From Ceratotherium simum simum (lineage: Eukaryota > Chordata > Mammalia > Perissodactyla > Rhinocerotidae), in contig NW_004454181.1 of the NCBI RefSeq assembly GCF_000283155.1, positions 23,203,163-23,267,162 of the forward strand: a stretch of 64,000 nt of DNA. Direction: 5' to 3'. Every line of letters begins with the position of its first letter. Within the stretch, counting starts at the first letter, position 1. A program made the position numbers and the translations under genes. Below are positions 1 through 11,297 of this stretch, piece after piece. The notes under the pieces were generated by a model. The model was not told where the DNA came from. It worked only from the letters and a program-made list of their open reading frames with translations, and ran no database searches.

Positions 1-95
1 GGGAGAACATTCCAAGCAGAGGGACCAGCAGAGGGAGAACATTCCAAGCAGAGGGACCAGCAGAGGGAGAACATTCCAAGCAGAGGGACCAGCAG
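1..95. repeat. 32-bp tandem repeat, three copies, cut by the window edge
   Basis: The unit gggagaacattccaagcaga plus gggaccagcaga occurs at 1-32, 33-64 and 65-95 with no mismatch in the overlap. It lies inside an antisense L2 relic whose consensus contains this phrase once. The array may continue to the left of the window. Confidence 0.95.
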
Positions 96-260
96 GGGTC
101 TGGAGGTGAGAAAGCCTTGGCCTGTGTGGGCACCTGAGCCCTGCTGGAGAGGTGATGGAAAAGCAGGCAGGGCCCCGCCCCAAAGGACCTTTTCAGCCTG
201 GCTAAGAAGTTTAGGATTTATTCTAAAGGCCTGGAGTAAAGTTACAAGCTGTAAAGTTAT
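1..260 (-). repeat. L2 LINE relic with internal tandem triplication
   Basis: The phrases about crediting a small group of accessory bases (ttccaagcagagggaccagc) and gtttaggatttattctaa match antisense L2 text. The 32-bp array is an internal expansion of this element. Confidence 0.6.
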
Positions 261-279
261 AAGCAGAGCAGTGGGGATC

Positions 280-470
280 ACGTGCTTCCCTTCTTACCTG
301 TCTGGATCCTTGTCTGTTCCCATCACTAGGCTATAGAGGTTGCAGATCATCCCTTAGTCACCTGTATCTCCAGGGCCTAGGACAGAGCTGGGACCAACCA
401 CTATGGGGCACAGAGTCAGACCACCATGGGCCCACAGTACATGTTTCAGTATATGTTTGTTGATTGAATT
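280..470 (+). repeat. L2 LINE 3' end relic
   Basis: The pattern ctccagggcctaggacagag followed by gtttgttgattgaatt is typical of an L2 3' terminus. Confidence 0.6.
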
Positions 471-477
471 ACCAAGC

Positions 478-1149
478 AGCTGTAGCTGTGAAGAAAGTGT
501 AGCAGGGACTTTTCCCCGAACCTGGACAATCCCAGAATTCGGGCCTCAGCTTCCCAGGCTGACTGATAGGCCAATAGCTCAGCTCTCAGCTCCAGCAAGG
601 GCAGACCTGCCACCCCTTTCTGCCCATCCCCAGGCAGGAGCTGGTAGGAGATCAGATGCTACTTCAATTCCAAGTAGCTCATGAACAAAGACTGTAAAGT
701 TGCTAAGAAACCCACTTTTCTGAGAGTTCACCGTGTGTTCCTTTGTTTCTACGGTGTTGTGTATGTGAGTGAGCATGAGTACACCAAGGGCCATCCCCTT
801 GCCAGCCCTGAATCAAGTCAGACTTGCAGGTTAGAACTGCAGGCTGCTCTGGGGCACCATCACGGACCCCAGGTATTGCCAAGCCAGGCAGCCCAGGTGT
901 CGAGGGTGAACAAAAGAGGAGCCAGCTGCCTGAGGCCAGAGGTTGGCAGAGCTGTGAGCAGCTGCAGGAAGGAAGCTTTGGATACTGAATCCCGGACCCA
1001 CTTCAGCAAAGCCCAGAAGCCCTAACGTGGGAGACACCAACCATGGAACTGGGAGGGGGTCCCACTCCCATCCCCAGCTGAGCTTGGAAAGTGAATCCTT
1101 AACAAGATCAGGCCACTGCAAAATACTAGATGCCAGATTTGTAGAACTG
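478..1149. other. Unassigned intergenic sequence
   Basis: I recognise no gene, repeat or motif in this stretch; short open frames on both strands have no supporting features. Confidence 0.5.
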
Positions 1150-1290
1150 TAAGGGTCCAGGCTGACCATTATCTAATATGCTCCCCTTCTCCCCATTGCC
1201 ATATGGAGAATCTGAGGCTTAGGGAAGGGAAGGGACTTTCTCAAGGGCACGGAGCAGAGAGCAAATGTAGAAGCACTCTCAGAATCGATC
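1150..1290 (-). repeat. MIR SINE relic
   Basis: Antisense MIR core: agaatctgaggcttagggaa followed by a ctttctcaagggcac phrase. Confidence 0.55.
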
Positions 1291-1334
1291 AGATCTGTGG
1301 GCTGTGAGTGGAGGAAAAAAAGGCCTAAACTATC

Positions 1335-1440
1335 TTATTCATCCATTTGTCCATTCATCAAATACTTACTGAGCCCTTACTAAGTGCCAGGAGCCCTGAA
1401 GCCCCAATCCCAACTAAATACAGAGAAAAAGAGGATCCAA
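1335..1440 (-). repeat. L2 LINE 3' end relic
   Basis: Antisense L2 terminus: attcatcaaatacttactga followed by gcccttactaagtgccagg. Confidence 0.6.
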
Positions 1441-1799
1441 AACTTGGAGGGAATTGCCCAGTTCTCTGAATCTGTATCCAGTAAGCATTCCCCCGCCACC
1501 AACAGAGCTCTCACTCTGCGTCCAGCCAAGTACTTTAGATACCTTGGACTTGCTTGTGGGCTTGGGAGGACAAGGAGCTAAAATGAGTGAGAACGTAATC
1601 TTCCTATCCTCCCACCTGCTCCAGGGAGGAGGGACCTTCCCTCCCAGCGGTCAGTGACCCTGAGGAGGCACCCAAGGGCCAGCGCCCTGGATTCGTTTCT
1701 CTCTGTAGCCCTGGGTGCCCATGTGCCCAGCACCTTGAGCAAGCCATTCTTGGCTCTAGACATCAGCCTAGGGCACATCGGATGCTGCTCTCTCTGCCC

Positions 1800-2018
1800 A
1801 GTTTAAAACTCTGATGGTTCCTACTGCTTTTAAAATAGAGACCAGAGACTCCTCATCAGGGCCACAAGGGCCTGCAGGGTCTGGCTTCTGCCTGCCTCTC
1901 CTTGTCTCTCCTTTCTCTCCCACTCCGTTCCAGCCTCACCTGCCTCCTTGTCTGTCATGCTCCCTCCACAGGGTCTTCAGCCATGCTGCCTCTACACCTG
2001 GAATGTTCTTCCCTCTCT
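1800..2018 (+). repeat. L2 LINE relic
   Basis: Text from tttaaaatagagaccagaga through gtctggcttctgcctgcctc to acctggaatgttcttccc follows the L2 3' region in order. An AT-rich L1-like scrap starts at its right end. Confidence 0.65.
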
Positions 2019-2029
2019 TCTTTTTTTTT

Positions 2030-2165
2030 CTGAATAAGAGTTTAGTCTTTTTAAAGGAACCATTAAAAGTTTTAGAAGAAAATGTAGATGGAAAATTATC
2101 ATATTCATGGGTGGTGAAAGATTTTTCAAACGAAAAATAATGGAAGTTACAAAAGAAAATATCGA
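2030..2165. repeat. AT-rich repeat scrap, possibly L1
   Basis: The A-rich text resembles degraded L1 3' sequence and interrupts the L2 copy. The assignment is weak. Confidence 0.3.
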
Positions 2166-2254
2166 CCCTCTGGTTCCAGGGCTCAAGCCTGCCAAGGTGG
2201 CCAGGGAACAGATTCCCCCTTATTGTTAATCAGCCTTCTCCAAGCCGTGGTCCA

Positions 2255-2270
2255 CAGCGCCCTCTGGTGG
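2255..2270 (-). promoter_or_regulatory. CTCF-type binding motif
   Basis: The minus strand reads CCACCAGAGGGCGCTG, a near-perfect match to the CTCF core (CCASYAGRKGGCRSTG). It lies outside the 3' end of GALNT10, in non-repeat sequence. Binding has not been shown; the call rests on the motif alone. Confidence 0.65.
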
Positions 2271-2639
2271 GCCCAGAGAGACAGCACCAGCAGGCAGCTT
2301 CTGCTCATGGTCACCTGTAGCCTCACACCAAGACTCAACCATAGGACCACGCGTGGAGCTGGGAGCATCATCCCTTCTCATTCTACTGCAGAATACTGAG
2401 GTCTACACAGGGGGCGGGATTTGCACAAGATATCACTGAGCCTGTGGCACAGCCAGGCCAGCAAGTGCTTTTTCCACCACATGGTATTACACAAATCTAA
2501 TACTCAAAAAAGCATCCAAATGTTTTGTCAAGTAGGGACTTGTAGCCCTACTTGTAGCCCTGATGGGGGAGCATCAGAAATGAGCTAAGCTTACTTTGTA
2601 TTATCACTGCCCTCATGAAATCCTCCATTCCTGGGGTGT

Positions 2640-3050
2640 AGTCTGTAAGACCCTTCGTGGGCTATCCCACCTAACTCTGGGCTCACCTCCTTCTGTGCCT
2701 CCAACACAGGGACGCCTTCCTGCATCAGGGCCTTTGCACTAGCTGTTCCCCTTGCCTGGAACTCTCTCCCCCAAACTGCCTCTTGGCTCACACTTCCCTC
2801 ATGTCTTTCAGGTCTCACAGAGAGGCATCCCCTGACTATCTTATCTGACGTTGATCCCCACTCTAGTCTCTAAAATATCTTGATTTATGTCCTCCATAGC
2901 CCTGGTCACATCTGAAATCATCTTGGTTAGTTGTCTGAGATCTGCCTTCCTCTCCAGAACAATGGCTGTTGGGAATTTGATCAGTACCCAGCAGAGGGCC
3001 TGGGTACCGAGTAGGTGCTCAACGAATACGTGGGGAATGATGGAATGGAG
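2640..3050 (+). repeat. L2 LINE 3' end relic
   Basis: A long collinear match to the L2 3' end: cctttgcactagctgttccc, tgcctggaactctctccc, aggtctcacagagaggc, then gtaggtgctcaacgaatac. It marks where the repeat-free flank of GALNT10 ends. Confidence 0.8.
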
Positions 3051-3059
3051 AATGGCGCA

Positions 3060-5030
3060 CGACAAAGAATAAACCAGAGACCATGTTAGAGAAAGTCTGG
3101 AGGTTTACTCAACAACAATCACAGTCACAATTGTACATGGTAAGTCAGTTCTTCACAAAGGCTCACTTTTCCAGGCAGGAGAAGAGAGGCTGGTGGTCTT
3201 GAGCTTTCTCTATGGAATCCCAGTCTGACTTCTCAAATCTTGCCTGCCTGTAATCCCTTTGGGATCCCAGTCTTCAAGCCAATAACAGAGCAGGAGCCCA
3301 ACCCTGTCGCCTGGCTCAGCTGAATCAAAACCATTTTGGGGGCAGATGTTAAGAGGACCTTGTCACTTGGAATGTAGGTCCAACTCCCACCCCAGAGGGG
3401 GCAGTGGCCTTGGCTCAAGATCAAGTTTGAACTAAAATATTACTTGGATTTTCACAAAGAGCTTCAGTTGAAAGCAGAATTCTGAACAGAACTGGACTCC
3501 TTGCCCCTCTCCCACACTTACTCATCTTCAGAAAACATTAAAAATGCATTGCCTCCTGGGAATTAGAAAAGATTACGCAATCTGTACAAACTACAGACCA
3601 TTGAAGCAAGGAAACCACATCTCTCAGCCATTACTGAAAGGTGCTTTACCACTCTTTTGAGACTCCAGAGACTAGTAAGATGGAGATGCACAGTAAGAAA
3701 TACGGAGCCACTTTCAAGGACATCACCTATTTCTTAAGAAGAAAGAGAAATTCAACAGGTAGGAGGTTTGAAAAGTGAATATAATGTGGACTTTGGGAAT
3801 CCATACGCTACATCTTCACCAAGACCTGCTCTTTCTCCCCTGGACCTAACATCACATCCCCGTGAGACCTTTCCTGTGGATGGACTCCCTTCTGCCTCTG
3901 AGCTATTTCTTCCTAAAGGGGAGAATCAACAGTTCCTGGGCTGTTCTAAAACTTGAAAGCTCCAATTGGAGGCACAAGGTGGAATGGCTTTTCACACATG
4001 TGCCTGCACATTTAGCCACTCCCAAAGGCCTTGTACTTAGGGCAAAGATGCTCTTGGCATTCTGAAATGTTTCTGGAGTCCCCCTTTGGAAAGGCTGCTG
4101 GTGGGCCACCCGGTCCACACTGTGCTTTGTGACCTCATGCTCAGAAAAAGGCTTTAGAGGAAAAGGGGTCCATGTTCTCACCCAGGACCTGGCTGACAGC
4201 ACCCCCACAGGCTCCTGGCTGTTTTACTGAGCATCAGCTGGGGGTGTGAGCAGGAACCCGAATCCTCGAGACAGGTGGTTTTCAAAATGAGGCCAAAACA
4301 ATGAGTGGCCAGTACTGGCAATCAGTTAGTTGGTCAGCTAAGCCATGAACTTGTCTCCTTCCTTCCCCCATTACACACTTTGTCAAGTCCCAGCACTTAC
4401 ACAGGTGGGCTCAGCAATTACAAATGCCAGAGTGCTCAGAGGACCCGCCCATCCCTGTGGAGTGTGCAAAACCAGATTCTAAAGGAGAACCAAAGGATGC
4501 GGAAGAGGAAGGCCCAGGACTGCCTGCTGCTGCTCCTGCTTTCAGCACGAGTCCTGCCGAGCTGGTCTCTCAGCTCTCAGCATGGTCCTGCCAAGAACAC
4601 TGTCACCCACTTGGAGTGGGACCATTTGGCAATCTAGCCAGTGCCCCACACTCCATCTGGAGGCCGGGAGGGGCACTGCAGGCATGGCCTCCACACAGAG
4701 TCCTCTCCCAGGGGCTGCTGAGGTCTTTCTAGTCCACGGACTAAACGAGTTGTCCAGCTGCCCTTTTAAATTTGGAATGTTCCTTGCAATAACTGGAACA
4801 ACTTCTGGCTTCTGGCTCTTGGGGGGCATCCCTGTCTCAGATCCTGCTCTAGGACCAACGTCTCCTGCCTGAAATTAGACATTAAGAAACACACACTCAT
4901 CCAACAGGAAGTGCACACACCACCAAACACGTTTCCCCTCCCCCCAAACCTGCCCCTTTATGTTTATCTAGCAAGGCACTAGGAAATGGTTCAAGTTTAG
5001 GGATTTGCTGTACATTTGCATTTTTTCTTT
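3060..5030. other. Repeat-free flank or extended 3' UTR
   Basis: No SINE, LINE, LTR or DNA transposon is recognisable here and no coding frame resembles a protein family. It could be the distal GALNT10 3' UTR or plain intergenic DNA. Confidence 0.4.
3104..3109 (-). promoter_or_regulatory. Variant AGTAAA poly(A) signal, possible distal end
   Basis: The minus strand has AGTAAA followed 20-45 nt later by a GU/U-rich stretch (TGGTCTCTGGTTTATTC), a good hexamer and downstream-element arrangement. The 2 kb between it and the proximal signal has no recognised repeat, and an L2 relic begins just beyond it. If used, the 3' UTR would be about 4 kb. Confidence 0.35.
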
Positions 5031-7053
5031 TGAAAAGGCACAGTTTTTATTTTAATGATGCTGCATTGCTCTCTGATGATGAATCCTAACTCAACTCTCC
5101 AAATTGCAACGTTCTTATTATCCTAGATTCTGGAAGGGGCCTCATCTTTTGACTCCTTCCTACAGAGGGCCACTTCTAAAGACAGAGCACTCATTTGGAA
5201 AAGACATGAGGGATCAACAAGCAAGCTTTGCAAGCACAGGGGCCACCTCTCCTGTGGACAGGTGGCCAGAGCAGGGCTTGTGCTGGGGCAGAAGTGGAAG
5301 TGACGCTTTGCCAGCTACACGCTTAACTGGAGTGGTAGTAGTTGGGAGTGTTTATTTCTCCCCCAGAAAATTGATGGCCTTGAGATCTGCCAGCATCTCA
5401 AAGGCAGATTCGTGGTTCTGTTCCCAGATTTATGTCTCAGTTATTTAACTGGTAAACGACACAATCGAGAAACCCAGCTCTAATTGGAATACTGATTTCA
5501 AGTATTTCCTGGGCTAGCTGGTGGAAGCCATAGGTTGTAGAATGCGATTTCCATTTCTGAATCTGGGGGAGCAGATTGGTTACAGCAATGCTTCCTATTA
5601 GTCTGGGAACCCTCTGGGAGTCTGACACACAATTAACAAAGCAAAAGGACTAAACACGAAGGACTGGCATGGAGCTGGGTGTACATCTGTTCATGGGACA
5701 CGGGGTTCTTTTCTCCACTGCAGCTGTGCTAATGGTGGGAGGTTGCAGGGCGTCAGGTCTGCCCTGAGGACCGTGTGGTACCAAGGCTTCCAGTGCGAGC
5801 TGATGGACACAGGTCCCCCGCCCCCTCCCCCCAACACCACCAACCTTGGATTTCACAGATTGTCTCTAGGCTGGGGACTGCCTTGAATGTATTACATTTG
5901 GCTGGCTCCTATAATCATAGCATTCTAGAAATCCATACTGGATGCTAGAATACCAGAATCCTATGTATACTCTAGTTTGTGATCAAATTCTAGAGTTCTT
6001 TAAAAATTCTGGAGTTTTACATGAGAACTAGAACTGTGATGAGGTCAGAGGCTAGGCATCTCGCCCATGGTCCACCCAGGAGTCCCCCAGACTCCGTGAG
6101 GTGAGCACCTCCACCTCTCTTCCTCTCCTGAGGCAGGTAATTGCCTGAGAGAGAGAGAGAGGAAAATGGAAGCACTGATCAGTCAGGGAAATTTGGCCAG
6201 AACTTATAGTTTGGAGGTCTTCTACTAGGCCTTTACCATGGGCCCAAGGCCACCTGACACACAGCCCTGAATGGCTGGTGGCTGGGCTGTGCTTGTGGCC
6301 AGAGAGCACGAAAATGGGCGTTTCAAGTACGTGGAGAGCAAGAGGAGACATCCCGTGTGTCCACGGCTGCACAGGAATGTCTGGGGGTACCGCTTCTGGC
6401 CCCAGGCCTGGCAGTTGGCTAGCGATCAGCACTGAACACTCCGAGGGCCCCAGGTGTGGCCTTCGACTGCATGGCCTGGGGCTGTGACAGAGAACAGAAG
6501 CTCGGCAGTAATTGCAGTGACCCCACGACAGGCAAAAACTAAAAGGCTGAAACCAGTGGCCCCGAAAAAAACTTCCTTTCCTTCTGCTGCAGATGGATGG
6601 CACAGGTGCTCAAAGCTGCCCCAAACAGGCAAATTTGCCTCTCTTTCTAAAGGACCGTCATATATGAGCCATCTGAAAGCCAGACAACCTGTAGGAGCAT
6701 TTTTGGGTGGCCTAGGGCTGCCCTGACGTTCCTCCTGCATAATGCTCAAGGGAACATGGCGACAAAGCTGAAAAGGCCCTCCTGGATTCGCGTGATGCCA
6801 CCAGGGTTAAAGCAGGCTCTGTTCTCGCATGCGGCCTCTTGTGGGGTCTGCTCTCCACCCCACCTCCGCAGCTCAGGGCCTCCAGGACAGGCAGACACCT
6901 TGCTCCAGCCTCCAGAGCCCCCTTCGCCCTGGACCAGTTGGCCGGCACCTTTGACATCACGGTGCCCACGGAAGCCCTGCCTCCCTCGGGAGATGAAGGC
7001 TGCAGTGAGTGCTGGAGAGGACCCCGCCAGGCCTGCCAAGGGGACGTGGGGGC
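5031..7053 (-). other. GALNT10: GALNT10 3' UTR (probable extent)
   Basis: The sequence after the stop contains no recognisable transposon for about 2 kb, as expected of a 3' UTR. The best proximal end is near 5031, set by overlapping ATTAAA and AATAAA hexamers about 15-20 nt upstream. A shorter form could end near 5330, using AATAAA at 5351-5356 on the minus strand. A longer form could end near 3085-3092. Open frames here (for example 6052-6603, minus strand) show no family resemblance. Confidence 0.55.
5046..5056 (-). promoter_or_regulatory. Overlapping ATTAAA/AATAAA poly(A) signal
   Basis: On the minus strand the text reads ATTAAAATAAAAACTG, with ATTAAA at 5051-5056 and AATAAA at 5046-5051. 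A CA dinucleotide suitable for cleavage follows within about 20 nt. The GU-rich downstream element is weak. This is my preferred end for GALNT10, ahead of the signals at 5351 and 3104. Confidence 0.5.
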
Positions 7054-7212
7054 TCAGTTCCTATTGAATTTTTCCAAGACTGTTGCGTTGGTGTGTTCAA
7101 ACAGCCACTGCTGTGTGAGAGAGGAGGGGTTACAGGTGTTCATGAAGATCCTGCGGTCACTTGCACTACAGTCCACACAACTGCCGCTGATGGGGTGGTA
7201 CAGGGTCTTGTC
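7054..7212 (-). CDS. GALNT10: GALNT10 exon 12, lectin domain third repeat and stop
   Basis: The coding part of the last exon is 159 bp including TGA (complement at 7054-7056). It encodes 52 residues, DKTLYHPISGSCVDCSASDR to EHTNATVLEKFNRN. This is the gamma trefoil repeat: SGSCVDC and FMNTC supply the cysteines, and SSLTQQWLFE holds the QxW motif. The acceptor is ccctgttttgcag. Asn-Ala-Thr in EHTNATVL is a potential N-glycosylation sequon; I recall Asn-Ser-Thr there in human, so the sequon is kept. The 3' UTR continues leftward in the same exon. Confidence 0.97.
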   Translation of the reverse strand, partial: DKTLYHPISGSCVDCSASDRRIFMNTCNPSSLTQQWLFEHTNATVLEKFNRN

Positions 7213-7697
7213 CTGCAAAACAGGGAGGTTATCAGCCAGGCCGTGCTGGGATACGAGCAGAGAGCAGCAGCAAAAACAGCAACGAGGCAGTGAGGCCGTG
7301 ACTGGCCAGCCGCTCACAGACGTGTTGGGCTTTCCTCCTGAGCACACAGTGAGACACGGCCCACCTCCCTCACAGTTGACCTCTCCATGGGCCTGAGTTC
7401 TGGTCAATGGGATACGGGCATAAGTGAAGCATGCCCTTCCAGGCCTGGGCCCTAGTCACTGCCTGTCTCCAATCAAATTTCATTGGTTCTCATGGTGTTT
7501 TTTTTTTTTTTAATGGACTCAGTTGCCAACATTTAAGATTCTAGAGATTTCACATAAAAATCTGGATTTCTGGCTTCTCTTAAATGACTAGAAAGTCGGG
7601 CGTGGTAGGTTTGTGGAACAAATGCATGAGTGAGTGGGCTCTGGCGGGAGGAGTGAGGTGGCCGGTTGCCCCGCTCCCCCCACATATCCCGGCTTAC

Positions 7698-7847
7698 TTT
7701 GCGGTATTTCCACAGCTGGTTGCCCTTCATGCTGTGGCAATCATAGAGGGTGACTGGGCTGGTGTGGGAGATGGCGTCGAAGCAGAACTTCTTGGTGTGC
7801 TGGGGGTCTCCAGGCCGGATGTCCTCTCTCCAGGTGAAGGTGAACAC
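7698..7847 (-). CDS. GALNT10: GALNT10 exon 11, lectin domain second repeat
   Basis: This 150-bp phase 0-0 exon encodes 50 residues, [20 protein letters not shown] to [10 protein letters not shown], about 502-551. It holds the beta trefoil repeat: [20 protein letters not shown] has the paired cysteines, and NQLW is the QxW signature of ricin-type lectins. Acceptor ccctgtgtgtacag and donor gtaagccgg flank it. No change from the human protein is visible to me. The following intron is only 485 bp, the shortest in the window. Confidence 0.97.
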
Positions 7848-7874
7848 CTGTACACACAGGGACATCATGATAGG

Positions 7875-10800
7875 GACAGCAAAGCCAGGGGACTTCCTTT
7901 TTTTGTAATTACAGAGAATTTTAAACACAGAGGTCCGGAAAAGAGTATATTGCCCACACCTGTTCCAGTAACTGAGCTTCAACACTTACCAACTCATGGC
8001 AAATCTTGCTACAGCTTCATCCCCGCACTCCCCCGACCCCCACCTTACTGTGAAGCAAGTCCCAGACACATCATGTCAGGTGTAAATACTTCAGTAAGTG
8101 CCATTGTAACAATGACAAGTTACCACAAAGTCCTCAATGTCATCAAATATCTAGAATTCAAGTGTTCTTGGATTGTCTTATAAATTTCTTTTCACAGTTA
8201 GTCTGTTTGAATCAGGATCCAGATCAGGTCCCCATATTGTATTTGAGGGATAAGGGTTTTTTTTCCAGCAGCTTTATTGAAGAATAATTGGCATACGACA
8301 AACTGCACACATTTAAAGTGTATGATTTGATGCATTTGACATAAGTTTGCACCTGTGAAACTGTCATCATAATCAAGGTAATGAACATATCCATCACTCC
8401 CCCAAGTGTCCTCCTGCCCCTTTGTAATCTCTTCCTCCTGTCCCTCCCCACCCCCCAGGCCCTTGGGCAACCACTGATCTGTCTTCCATCACTCGAGATT
8501 CTTTAGATTTTTATATAAAAAGATTAGATTTTGCTAATCTACTAGAATTTTATATAAAAAGAATCATACAGCATGTATCCTTTTTTTGTCTGATTTCTTT
8601 CACCAACATAACTTTGTTGAGATTCATCCATGTCATAATAGCATTTATCAACAGTTCATTCCTTGGTATTGCCGAGCAGTATTACGCATGGTAATCCATT
8701 TACTTGTTCTTGGACATTTGGGTTGTTTCCAGTTTTTAGTTATTAGAAATAAAACTGCTATGAACATTTGTGTACAAGTCTTTGTATGGACGTATGCTTT
8801 CTTTTCTCTTGGATAAATACCTAGCAGTGGAATGGTTGGATCATATGATAGATCAATGTTTAACTTTCTAAGAAACTCCCAAACTGTTTTCCAAAATGGT
8901 TGTACCATTTACATTCCCGCCAGCAGTGTACAGTTCCAGTTCATCTACATCCTTGCCAACCCTTGGTATGGTGAATATTTTTAATAGGTTATAATTTTAA
9001 TTTCCATTTCTCTAATAACTCATGCAGTTAAGCATTTTTGATGTGTTTATTTGCCACTGATATACCTTCTTTCCTAAAGTGACTGTGCAAATCTTTTGCC
9101 CATTTTTAAATTGGATTTTCTTATTATTGAGTTTTAAGAGTTTTATATATTCTAGATATAAGTCCTTTATCAGATATATGCTTTGTAAACATTTTCTCCC
9201 AGACTGTGGCTTGCCTTTCTATTTTCTCAACAGTGTCTTTTAAAGAACGAAAGTTTTTCATTTTGAAGAAGTCTAATTTATCAATTTTTTTCTTCTATGG
9301 ATTGTACTTTTGGTGTTGAATCTAAGAAATCACTGATTAACCCAAGGTCACAGATGCGTTTGCCTATGTTTTCCTCTAAAAGATTTTGTTTTAGGTTTTA
9401 CGTTTAGGTCAATGATCCATTTTGAGTTAATTTTTGCATATATATAAGGTATTGAAATTCTTTTTTTTTGCATATGGATATCCAATTGTTCCAGCACCAT
9501 TTGTTGAAATCCTTCAATGAATTGCCTTTGAACCTCTGCAAAAATCGGCTGTCTATATATGTGTGGGTCTATTTCTGGACTCTCTTATTTTGTTCCATTG
9601 ATCTTTCTTTATGTCAATACCACTGTTTTGATTACTGACACTTTAATATATCTTGAAATTAGGTGGTGTTAGTCTTTTAACTTTGTACTTCTTTTTGAAA
9701 GTTGTTTTGGCTATTCTAGGTCCTGTCCATTTCCATATGAGTTTTAGAATCAGTTTTTCAATTTCTACAAAAAAGCCTGCTAGGATGTTAGGATTATGTT
9801 GAATCTATATATTGATCTGGAAAGGATTGATATCAATATTGAGTCTTCCAACCTATGAACATGGTATAAATCTTCATTTATTTAGAACTTCTTTAATTTC
9901 TATCAGCAATGTTTTGTAGTTTTCAGTGTACAGGTCTTTCACATCTTTTGTCAGTTACATACCTGAGTATTTCATATTTTTTTCATAGTAAATGCTTTTA
10001 ATTTTAATTTCTGGTTCTTCATTATTAATATATAAAAATACAATTGACTTTTGTATCTTGTAACTTTTAAAAACTCAGTTATTACTTCTGGTAGCTTCTC
10101 TGTAGATTCAATTGAATTTTCCACAAAGATGATCATATAGTCTGCAAATAAAGACAGTTTTCCTTCTTTTTGCATCTGGATGACTTTTATTTCTTTTTCT
10201 TGCCACAGGTTAGAACCTCAGTACAGCATCAAATAGAAATGATAAGGTCAGAATCCTTTTCTTGTTCCTGATCTTAAGGGAAAAGCATCAGATTTTTACC
10301 ATTAAGTATGATGTTAGCTGTAGGTTTTTTAAAATTTATTATTATTTTATTATTTACTTATTTATTTTTTGTGAGGGAGATCAGCCCTGAGCTAACATCC
10401 GTGCTAATCCTCCTCTTTTTTTTTTTTTTGCTGAGGAAGACCAGCTCTGAGCTAACATCTGTTGCCTTGCCTCCTCCTTTTTTTCTTCCCCAAAGCCCCA
10501 GTAGATAGTTGTATGTCATAGTTGCACATCCTTCTAGTTGCTGTATGTGACACGTGGCCTCAGCATGGCCGGAGAAGCGATGCGTCGGTGCACGCCTGGG
10601 ATCTGAACCCGGGCCGCCAGTAGTGGAGCACGCACACTTAACCACTAAGCCATCAGGCTGGCCCTGCAAGTTTTTTTTATAGATGCCATTTATCAAGTTG
10701 AAGAAGTTCCCTTTATTCCCGGTTTGCTGAGAGTTTTTACTAGGAATGGATGTTGGATTTTGTCAAATGCTTTTTCTGGCTGTATTGAGGTGATTATAAG

Positions 10801-11210
10801 GCTTTTCTTTTTCAGTTTGTTAGCATGGTGAATCACATTGATTTATTTCCTAATGTTAAACCAACCCTGCATTCCTGGGATAAATTACACTTAGTCATGA
10901 TGTATTATCCTTTTTAGATACTGTTAGATATGATTTTCTAAAATTCTGTTTAGAACTTTTGCATCTATGTTCATGGGAGATATTGGTCTGTGGTTTTCTT
11001 ATAACGTCTTAGTCTGGTTTTGCTATTAAGGCAATGCTGGCCTCACAAATTGAATTGGGAAGTGTTCCCTTCTTTTCTGGAAGAGTTTTTGTAGAACTGG
11101 TAACGTTTCTTCTTTAAGTGTTGGTAGAATTTACCAGTGAGTCTAGCTGGGCCTGGATTTTCCTTTGTGGGAAGGTTTTTAACTACAATGTCAATTTCTT
11201 TAATAGGCTC
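7875..11210 (-). mobile_element. Old L1 LINE, 3' part, inactive
   Basis: The 3' end is at the left. 7875-8640 is a 3' UTR-like part; 8648-8908 encodes, on the minus strand, the degraded C-terminal ORF2 segment (VQPFWKTVWEFLRKLNIDLS, YDPTIPLLGIYP). Decayed reverse-transcriptase sequence continues to about 11210. It carries many frameshifts and stops, and an ERE SINE interrupts it at about 10340-10664. It lies within the intron between exons 10 and 11 and is antisense-neutral, being in the same orientation as GALNT10. Confidence 0.85.
10340..10664 (-). mobile_element. ERE SINE (long form) inserted in L1
   Basis: The tRNA-like head, read on the minus strand, begins beside ggctggccc at 10656-10664. 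Then come the atccttctagttgctgtatg core and the paired tail phrases ctgagctaacatctgt and ctgagctaacatccgt. The T-rich side (10340-10375) is the SINE tail. L1 text resumes on both sides. Confidence 0.9.
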
Positions 11211-11297
11211 ACGGTGTTTTCCACTCGGGCTAGTGAGAACAGGCACCATTCCTGGCCCTGTGTGAGGCCCAGGCACTGTTCCCTCTAATCCTCTCAG

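Noticed and set aside
6052..6603. 183-codon minus-strand open frame in the 3' UTR
   Set aside because: It lies downstream of the GALNT10 stop in the same exon, shows no domain and has Cys/Ser/Pro-rich composition expected from GC-rich UTR.
6839..7396. 185-codon + strand frame over exon 12
   Set aside because: It is the antisense shadow of GALNT10 exon 12 and its intron; the real coding strand is minus.
10358..10696. 112-codon minus-strand frame
   Set aside because: It is a translated ERE SINE, recognised by the shared RAPTHRFSGHAEA-type peptide.
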